A DNA stretch of 64,000 nt, from assembly GCA_001632435.1 (NCBI GenBank), contig KV423919.1, forward strand, positions 1 through 64,000, written 5' to 3'. Below are positions 53,973-64,000 of the stretch, piece by piece. A program made the position numbers and the translations under genes. The notes under the pieces are model-generated. The model was not told the DNA's origin and did no database searches. It saw only the letters and a list, made by a program, of their open reading frames with translations. How positions within the stretch are numbered: position 1 is the stretch's first letter; each line of letters starts with the position of its first letter. This DNA comes from Calocera cornea HHB12733. Its lineage: Eukaryota > Basidiomycota > Dacrymycetes > Dacrymycetales > Dacrymycetaceae.

Positions 53973-55195
53973 GCGCTTTCTTGCTTCTGGGTTATGTGAT
54001 GGCTATAGAGAGTCAAGTAGACACACAGTCTTGGCCGGTAAAATAGTCGATATGGCACGACACGAGGCCATCATGTCGATTCTTAGGATTGCGTGTGGCC
54101 TTGAATATGAAACATGCTTTAACCATAACGTGCGCGCGGAATATAGCTGAGGTTCGATTGATTCTTTCGCTTGTTCTGTTGGGTTTCGGTGGGGCCTCGT
54201 GTGCGGTGACAACGCACATGTTTTCTCCACCGAATTGTTGGAGCTGAGCTTGATCTGCATCACCGTGCGGCGAGCATTGATAGTCGTCACACCATCAAGA
54301 TTTTAGACGCGTGGCAGAGCTATATGCCGCCGGGTCTCTCTTTCATCAGTCACACACGTTGCTGCCCGTGAGAGGAGGCGCCGCCGGTCAGAGCACGCAG
54401 TGTTCCATTACACAGCAATTGTTGGGATGGGTTCACACATAGCGTATTCGCACGAAACCTCACTGCTGTGGTGCCGAAGTGACCCAACGAGCGTCAGTTT
54501 CCACGGAAACTGGAATCCCCTCTTCCCAATCTGTGTAAGCTGGGTTTTCATTCGAAGCAGGGGAGCTAGACGCTAGCAGCCAGCGAATTCTTGAGACGAG
54601 TGCCATGGCCGTCACTCACGATGTGAAACTAGTAAGATTCTCAATTCGATGCCAGAGGAAGAGGCGCCATTTGGTGGTTCCAGTTATAAGGAGCGGGAGA
54701 GTTCCAACGGCCCGCACCAATGCTCCAGCATCGTCTTGCCGGGAAGAACATTCCCCCTCGGCGAGAAGCCCAAAAAGGTTATTGTGTTGTCAACAGAATT
54801 CTTTTTGAGCGGCTCCCGGCGCGTGATCTTCGCGCGGCTTCACGCACTTATCGTTGCCGGCCCCGCCACGTGTAGTCGACTTCCTTCGCAACCCTGTCCC
54901 TTGATGCGTCTTTGTCCATCATCCTCGAATTGCGACCATGCCCATTCTTCTTCGAATGATCAAGGCGATGTGTGAACGTATGGCCGTCCTCTCCCCCTAT
55001 GCTTTTGTGCTTAAATGTCCCAACGGACGACACTGCAACCGCCGTTGTCTCCTCCTACCTCAGCAACGAGACCCTTAGGATGCAAGTCAAAGCCCGTGGC
55101 CATCGTCAACAAGCTTGATCGGATACTCTGAGTGTCTCTGGCTGATCTCGCGGATCTGTCTCGTATTGCTCCGGGTTCCTGGAGCGCTCGCCTCC
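53973..55195. other. 1.2-kb intergenic, no recognised gene
   Basis: Short frames (for example 54649-54975 +) have no domain. No RNA gene or repeat was noticed. Confidence 0.45.
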
Positions 55196-57221
55196 ATGGC
55201 TAAGCATGAGGATGACGGGTATCTTGCGAGGTACGGAGCTTTGCAGCTGCAGTCGCTGATTTGCTCTTGACCTGATTCAACCACGCCTTGGTAGTTCGAG
55301 CTCCAACAACGAGCTCTCTGTGAATGGAGGTGACTCGCTCCGTCCGTCTGCAATATCTTTCCAGGTACCAGCAACGATACCCCGACCATCTGTCATCTCC
55401 ATCGCATCAACCCGCCATACAGGCAGCTTCTCGTCCGTGTTCACGAGCGCAAGCATTGCTCCTCCGATCATAACTATTCCGGACGTTCCGCAGCCAACGT
55501 TAACGACCAGGCGTGCTGATATCGGACGTCTGAGAGGACTGCCACCAACGTGGGGTGCTTCACCAAGGGCTGCTGCGCCCAGCGCATTCCTGAACTTGCC
55601 TTCAAGTCCAATCCGGAAATCATCTGTAACCTTCGCCGACGAACGCAGACCTAGCCTGCCGATCTCCATTCCGGCCTCTTCCGTCGGTGGGTACAGCCGT
55701 CGAGGAAGTGGTATGGATTCGAACTTCGTCGATCTATCAAAGTCGGAGCCAGGCCCCAGTCGAATTGAGCATCCGTGGGAGCTGAACATGGAAGACATCT
55801 TCAGCAGTGGAGGCTTCATTCTGGGTGGCTATTCTGCACCGGCTGGTGTCATGTCGGAGCAAGTGAAGTCATCTCGGCAGGACGACCACCCGCACGGTCG
55901 CGATCCGTTTTTGTCCATGGTAGAAACAGACGATCCTGAATACGCGGCGACCAAAGTCGCATGGTCGATACGGTTGAAGGCCACAGTCGAAACTGAGCTT
56001 TCTTTCGGCCGCTCGGCTGCGATATGGACCTGTCCGCTTCTCGGCAGCTTCAGAGTCAGCCAGGTATGCAAGGAAGGACAAGGTGGACCGTCCATATATG
56101 TTACCACCCTCGGCTTATCCAGCAGCGATCCTGATCCTGCTTTCCCCACTGTACGCGTGACGATGAAAGTGGGTAAGGATACCAGCATCCAACTTCAGCC
56201 ATCAGTCTCAGAGTTCGAAACAACTGGCAAATCAATGGACGTTCTCGAGAAGAGGATTATACTAGCGACACGGATTCTGCACGAGGAGGCATATATCCGG
56301 CAGCAGCGAGAGGAACGCTCCCGTCGCGCTACAGCGGCGATCGGCGAACTTTCAGCTGTTCTCAGCTCGGAAGACACAATCACGCGACGAAGATTGGCAA
56401 AGCGCTCTTCATCTATCAGCCGCTTCGCGCAGACTTTGGCAGGTCGCCTTCCGAGCCAATCGCGCTCCCAACAGCCGAACGTTATGGAATTCATGAAGCG
56501 GGCATTCGGCTTCAAGCGCCCGCTTCGTGGAGACCACCGCGGCTCATTGTCACCACCGGCTCTCTCGCCGGGGCTGTCGCGCCCTTCCGTAAGTACCATT
56601 GCTGATATGAAACAGATAGACGATATCCCAAGCTTTACAGCATTCGAGGATGTCAACGCCGATGACATATACATGGTATTGTCTCTGCCCCGGAGAAAAG
56701 TCGACAACAGAGAACAGGTCGAATCGGCACAAGGGCCTGCGGAGTCGGCACCCCGGTTGATGCCTCATCAATCCCAATTAGTCAGTGCATCCCAGCTATT
56801 GATTTGCTACATCCCATGGTCGATCGTGTCATCCGTTCCCATGTCGCCTGCACAAGAGCTACGGCATCAAAGCTTCAACGAGGATCTGGCCGCCCTGTAC
56901 GCGAAGTTCCGTTCGTACCGCATCCTGGCACGGCCGATGGAGGAAGGCGAGCTGTCTCGAAACGGGCAGCCGCCGGGCCAAGCTCGATCATCCGGGCCGC
57001 CTCTTCAGCTAATTGGCTTCTGCGAAGGTCCTCTGCAGGGAGTCGAGTTTATTCCGGAGACATTGCGGGCGGTCGGTATATGCGAAATGAAAGGAAAGCA
57101 AGGCGTCTGGCACCCATCGACAGACGAATGGATGGACATGGTGGTGACGCCTGGAGGTCATGAGGTGATGCATCTGATCTGGGCGGGTTGCGTGGCGTTG
57201 TCTGGTTTGGGAAGGATCTGA
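55196..57221 (+). CDS. Conserved-looking protein of unknown function
   Basis: Exons 55196-55230 and 55295-57221 (64-bp intron) give 653 residues. The short first exon (MAKHEDDGYLA) was added because it joins in phase to SSSNNELSVNGG; an internal Met at 55320 is the alternative start. The first ~190 residues are Ser/Pro-rich and disordered; a folded-looking part (about 210-330: VAWSIRLKATVETELSF, then GSFRVSQVCKEGQGG) follows, then a basic linker and a C-terminal segment ending HEVMHLIWAGCVALSGLGRI. I recognise no domain. Confidence 0.65.
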
Positions 57222-57413
57222 TGTAGAGCAGCCAGAGAGCGCTTTGTTGTTTACGTATCTTGTATTTTGACTTGTGCTACGGATTCATTTTCACATCGAC
57301 GGAGACGCCCAAAGGAGTGACGACCCTCCTTCCGATTGCAAACATTGGTGCTGTCTCTCACCTCGCGATCCATCCTCCATCCAGATCGTCCCAGATTCCC
57401 CAGTATATATGTA

Positions 57414-58428
57414 TCAAACCTCCCCAGCGAGGAACTCGCCAACCTGCTTGACATACAGGTCGGTCTGCTCGACCTGTGGCATGTGCGACGACTCAGGGAA
57501 CTTGAAATACTTCTTCACCGTCGGGATATTGTCCAAGAAGGGCTTGACGACGATGTCATCGGCCGGATCATACGCGCCGTGGCAGACCATGGTTGGCACA
57601 TTGATCTTATGAAGCTCGTCAATGATAGTCCAGCCAAAAAGGTTGCCTGTTGGGTCAGTATCCTTCGGTCCGAACCTACAACGATCACTGTCAGCATGAC
57701 TGCCCGGTGCAGGATGACAAGCTGAACTTACATCGCATCGTTGACAACGTGATTCTTCCCGAGATACTCATAGGTGAGCGTAACGCATGGGGGCAGCGGG
57801 CGAATCCGGCAACCATGGTGCGAGTCGAACCACTCAGACAACTGCTCGTACTCGGGCGAGTCCGTCGTCCCGTCTGCCTCATGCTTCTCCAGCTTGGCAC
57901 CTCCATCATCGGGCATCAGCGCACGCAGACGCTTGCACGATTCAGACCACAGATGCGTCGCAGGCAGCGTACACGCGAGCACGAGCTTCTTCAACCCCTT
58001 GGGCTGCTGGACCGCGTGCGCGGACCCGAGCATCCCGCCCCACGAGTTACCCAGCAGAGAGTAGCTGTCCTGGATGCCGAGCTTGTTGAGGAGGTTGTTG
58101 AGCTCATCCATGAACAAGTCGACACTCCAGAACTCCTTGTCCATGTCCAGGAGATGCGTCGATTCGCCGCATCCCAGCTGGTCGTAGAAGATGACTGGGA
58201 CGTTGTACCTATCTCGGCGTCAGAACGGTCCCTAGCGCTTGGAAACGTCACATACTTCTCGGTTATGCCCGCGATGGGCAGCAGGTACCTGTAAGTCGCC
58301 CCCGGCCCTCCATGAAGCACGACCAAGGGAGGGTAAGGGGACTTCTCAATATCACCGAAGATCTCATAGGCGGTCTCCCATTCGCGAAACGGAATCTTGC
58401 CGGACTTTGTGGGCGGTATGTTGGCCAT
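57414..58428 (-). CDS. Proline iminopeptidase / L-amino-acid amidase (S33)
   Basis: Three exons (58428-58256, 58208-57732, 57675-57414) give 303 residues. HGGPG (39-43) oxyanion loop, YDQLGCGES, nucleophile GNSWGG (Ser113), GAYDPADD with the acid, and ESSHMPQVE with the histidine are all in place. Peptidase family S33 enzymes of this length release N-terminal proline or hydrolyse amino-acid amides. No signal peptide, so intracellular. It is divergent from the SNAPc3 gene over 374 bp. Confidence 0.9.
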
Positions 58429-58802
58429 GGGTTCAACCGACGGTGTTCAGGACGGGGCGCAGGGGCTCAAGAGAGCTAGACCGCCTCAATCAGGCCAGGA
58501 TCAGGGCTTTATGAACGATTTGCTGTCAAGGAGCTGTTCGATCGGTTTTCGAGCGCGTGCACGGTGTTCGCCCGCATTTGGCCGGGACGCGACCCGCGAC
58601 GACCACCTGGCACCGCGACCCGCGATGCCCCCAACACCTGATATCGACACCATGCCGATGACTAGACGACCTACTATCTTTCATACCACGACGATGACTA
58701 GATGATATACTATTCATCTCTCCCCGAGCAGCCCGCGTCGATCAACGCGCATATCAGTAGGCTTGGAGGGCACTCAGACGGCAGTGACTGTGTCCCAGCC
58801 TC

Positions 58803-60348
58803 ATGGCGTCTGCCGTCCACCACTCTAACTCAACCCAGCCGTACGTTTGGCATGACGAGTTTTATATCGGTCCACCCTCTCAGCCTGTCGACATTGCCAA
58901 CTTCCTGTCAAGTGCTGTGAATACCTCACCGAGGAATGTGCTCGATCCAGCCCAGGAGATAGACGGGGATGCGTTGGCGACGAGGTGCAGGTGGGTGACG
59001 CACGGTCGGGCATGCTAGCCGCATCGAACTAACCCGGATGCCAGTGTCGACAATCTCAAAGAAGAGCTAGATCAATTGCTATCTCTACCAGATGTATCTG
59101 GCTACATCAAGCGCCGCCAGAACATGGCTGCTCAACGCCTCTTCGACCTCGCGCAAGGGCACACTGAAGGGTCGGATGAACCGAAGGGTCGAGCCACAAA
59201 GAGCCGCAAACGTGAACGATCGGAAGAGCACAACGAGTCAGAATCTCTTGTATTATCCGCCGGTGCATCGGGTAGATATTTAGGTCCTATGAAGCTGACT
59301 TCTTATCTGACACTGCGACAGATCCGGTGCCCGAGGTAGCATATGTGCGCGAAGAGCTCGAGCGGCTGAATTTGCAAATGAACGCCAGGTACACCCTCGA
59401 CGCCGTGCTTTCTGTGGTACCTTCCTGATTCCAAGGATAGCTTATCGCCTCAAGCGCGGCACTTTGTTCGCCGACCTCGCATGGCAGACCAGAACAGTCT
59501 CAAGAGTGTCATGGATCGTACGGTGCGCCCTTTACTCCATCGTCCTTCATCATCTTTTGATACCGATGGTAGATGCAAGCCATTGACCTGCGTGATGAAA
59601 GCGAAATGAGCAACGAGGAGGATGGCCCCGATGTTGTCATCAGCATCTCGGTATACACCGCGCATTCAGTTTGGCCGAATGGTCTGCGCGTCTCCTCGAT
59701 GCACGACTTGCTCGCCAGCAATACGCTTGCAGACCTGATGCGAGCCATACCATGCCAGAGTGCGGCGATCCCGAACGCATCTAAGCGCATACATCCTGAG
59801 ATCGATCTCCTGGATCGCGCTTACGTTGGTATGGAGGATATGGTGTATGGCCCGCAAACGCGAGATCAGGTGGGATCGTCGCAACTCCTGTCGTACCTAA
59901 ATGCGAAGAAGCCCGGTGGAATGAAGCTGAGATCAAGTGCTGTTGCTCTGGAGAGTGTGCGGTTGGGGAGCTTGACACTGCGCATGAACTATCCTTATTG
60001 GATCTTTCATGCCGGGATATGCGAGCACATATGGACCGTTGATGACATACAGTGCGTTTGTTGCTCTCATCTTCTCTCCCTGCATCACTTGACAAACCCT
60101 CCTTTAGCCTGCACCACAATGCCGAACCGGATCACGCAGAATACCCTCTCACTACGTTCCTACCTGTAAGCACTACACCGAACTGCGGGATTTGCAAAAC
60201 GCTGCCCGCCGTCATCGCAGTGAGCAGTGATATCAGACTGGCCGAGAGTCCTTGTCTGGTCTGCAAGTCTTGCTGGGACGTGCTCGGTTGGCCGAGAGGT
60301 GATGAGGAGATCAAGGCCGTCCGACTCATAGGACCAAGGACTACTTGA
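58803..60348 (+). CDS. snRNA-activating protein complex subunit 3 (SNAP50)
   Basis: Six exons (58803-58990, 59045-59271, 59322-59388, 59441-59522, 59573-60051, 60108-60348) give 427 residues. The C-terminal zf-SNAP50 region is recognisable: VISISVYTAHSVWPNGLRV, LADLMRAIPC, MNYPYWIFHAGICEH, then DHAEYPLTTFLP, CGICKTLPA and CLVCKSCWDVLGW, which carry the Cys/His zinc ligands. SNAPc binds the proximal sequence element and starts transcription of snRNA genes by RNA polymerases II and III. The N-terminal half is weakly conserved with a basic KSRKRERSEE stretch. All phases close. Confidence 0.82.
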
Positions 60349-60442
60349 TAACCGTCACGGCAGATGATGTGTATAATATAGTTACTGTATTATATAATGA
60401 CAAGATGTCGTGGAAGATCTAACCAGATCTAATCCAGATACT

Positions 60443-62402
<1,960 letters not shown>

Positions 62403-63374
62403 ATTTCGCACAAGCCAAGCTGTCTATGGCGTTACCGCACCTTTTTGAAGGTGTCGTGTACGGCGTTTACGAGGTTTATATTGCTGGCAAGTAGCTTGGA
62501 GTCGACACATTTTTTTGTATTTGTGGACAGGCAGTGAGAGCGACTGAATTGCGTGCTTAACAGCCTTGCGTGCTTCCCAGTCAGCACCCTGACCGCACGT
62601 AAGCACTTTAATTAGTAGTGGCTGTACGGCGGGTCATGTGACCGTGACTGGATCTCTTCAAGCGCGTTTCATCTCCACTCTCCCTTCAGACCTCATCTTG
62701 CCGCCGTACAAGCCATCCTGTGCAATACAAATGCGACCATTGGGATCGCTCAGCTCTGATGGATAACTATACTGTGGATTTCAAACTGTGATCTGCGCAC
62801 TCAGCCGGGCTCGGATGTCAATCACTCGATGGATCACTCGTGGCGGCCGCCCCAGTGACGCCGCTTTGATGTGACTGGATGCACGTGCTCCGCGCGGGCA
62901 CGAGTGCCGGTCTTTGCCGTAGCATCAAAGGGACGCCACGAGGATGCATTCTGAAAGGAATCCTCGACTTCCAGATGGCGGACAACGCCGTCCATCACCG
63001 ATTTGGGGTTCGTAATCGCTCGGACGCGGCGGACTTATTCTTCGGAGCCAATTCCAGTGGCCACCGGCCACCCAAGACGCCTTCAATTTCTGCTCAGTCG
63101 CGTCCCCCTCTTCTCTGCTCCTCGTTGTTCAGACGCGTGCGATCTCTCTGGATACTGCTTTGCCGTTGAGGCACTCTTACTGCTACCGAACGGTGGTGTC
63201 TTTGTCGACTTCCCATAGTCGCCTCCTTCGCCGTTCACGTCGGCTCCAGCCACCGAGTACATATCTCCGCAGAGGGGCAGTGGTGTCCTCAGCTGATTGT
63301 AGGCGGTTAGTAGGCATGACTCCTACCCGTTCTATGCTTACCCCCGTAAAGAGTCAGCAGATAACGACGGTGCC
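62403..63374. other. 970-bp divergent promoter region
   Basis: Lies between MET3 (-) and the gene at the window edge (+). Short open frames have no motif. Confidence 0.5.
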
Positions 63375-64000
63375 ATGAACCAGCCAAACGACGCCAGCTG
63401 TACAGCTACTGAGACGTCGCCCTCCCACCTTGAAGATGCGCACCGTCATGTATCCACCAGACCGCTACCCGAGCAAACTCCCCCGAAGACAGACGAGAAT
63501 ATGACGAAAGCGGCCAAGAGACGTAAAACAAGCACCCCGTCATTCGACCGAGCTAGCGCAACTGATAGCAACGCGCGCAACACCCACGGCCACGCTGAGG
63601 AACATCCTGAGCCTCCCGCAGCACCTCGTGAGTACCCGTAGTTCTACTATCCCTATGGCATCTCATATATTGCCACAGGCGCAGAAGCCCCGGCGGGCCG
63701 CCCGATATCGAAGTACTTCATACTGGCCCACGATCGAGAAGCCGTTCAGCAGTTCGACGAAAACAAGGTGCCCTTCGGTATACAATGGGAGCTTGCACGG
63801 CTGCAAGTGCTCCGCGGCATGTCGTGGAAGAACGTATGCCATACGGTCACTACAGCTATCCACGACAAACGTCTCGACGGCTCATGTGCCAATGATGGGC
63901 CCAAGCTTCCGAGTCTTCTTCCAAAACCCGAGTCAAAAGCCAAGTCCTGGAAGAAAGAAACACCGGTCCTTCAAGCGGCCTTCGCCAATGAGCGAAGTGT
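63375..64000 (+). CDS. 5' part of a gene, possibly RNA-dependent RNA polymerase
   Basis: Exon 1 is 63375-63627 and exon 2 runs from 63679 off the window (51-bp intron). The first ~85 residues are disordered with a basic KAAKRRKTST patch. Exon 2 then reads GRPISKYFILAHDRE, VQQFDENKVPFGIQWELARL and RGMSWKNV. The DEN-x-VPFG-x-QWELAR type pattern resembles the N-terminal region of fungal cellular RNA-dependent RNA polymerases (QDE-1/SAD-1 type), which make double-stranded RNA in quelling. The catalytic part is not in the window, so this is tentative; an unknown protein is the alternative. Confidence 0.4.

Overview
The window reads as nuclear DNA of a filamentous basidiomycete (Agaricomycetes, possibly a polypore-like wood decayer; the species cannot be fixed from sequence alone). 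The reasons are gene density, introns of about 47-66 bp with GT..AG ends that restore conserved reading frames, and two membrane-protein families known mainly from Agaricomycetes (DUF6535 and DUF6533). All gene models here were spliced by hand from conserved motifs and reading phase; no database search was run.

Region 1 (1-3.2 kb) is repeat-derived: a decayed Ty1/copia RNase H end with a probable 3' LTR, an 87-bp fold-back inverted repeat, and an F-box gene fragment.

Region 2 (3.6-34.0 kb) is the striking part. Six DUF6535-family genes, called D1-D6 here, lie in it: D1-D4 on the + strand and D5-D6 on the - strand. D2, D3 and D4 are each followed, 85-102 bp away and convergently, by a microbial-type (bacteriorhodopsin-like) opsin gene on the - strand. 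Only the last opsin (C, 22097-23112) is intact. It keeps the retinal lysine and the proton acceptor/donor carboxylates. Opsins A and B, plus two further fragments (A' and B'), are pseudogenes at different stages of decay. This is a repeatedly duplicated DUF6535/opsin pair, with clear traces of gene conversion between D3 and D4. Embedded after opsin C are a probable small subunit of serine palmitoyltransferase and a WW-domain, glycine-rich protein.

Region 3 (34.4-64 kb) is mostly single-copy housekeeping DNA: a secreted alpha/beta hydrolase, a small conserved-looking protein, protein phosphatase 5 (TPR-PP5), a tartrate/D-malate dehydrogenase, a DUF6533 multi-pass protein, a membrane-anchored monothiol glutaredoxin, mitochondrial 2-methylcitrate dehydratase (PrpD), a large disordered protein, RNase H2 subunit B, a Kv-beta-type aldo-keto reductase, an unrecognised 653-residue protein, a proline-iminopeptidase-like S33 hydrolase, SNAPc subunit 3, ATP sulfurylase (Met3), and a 5' gene end that may be an RNA-dependent RNA polymerase. 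These genes do not form an obvious pathway cluster. Several pairs are divergent over 240-375 bp and could share promoters (glutaredoxin/PrpD, disordered protein/RNase H2B, iminopeptidase/SNAPc3).
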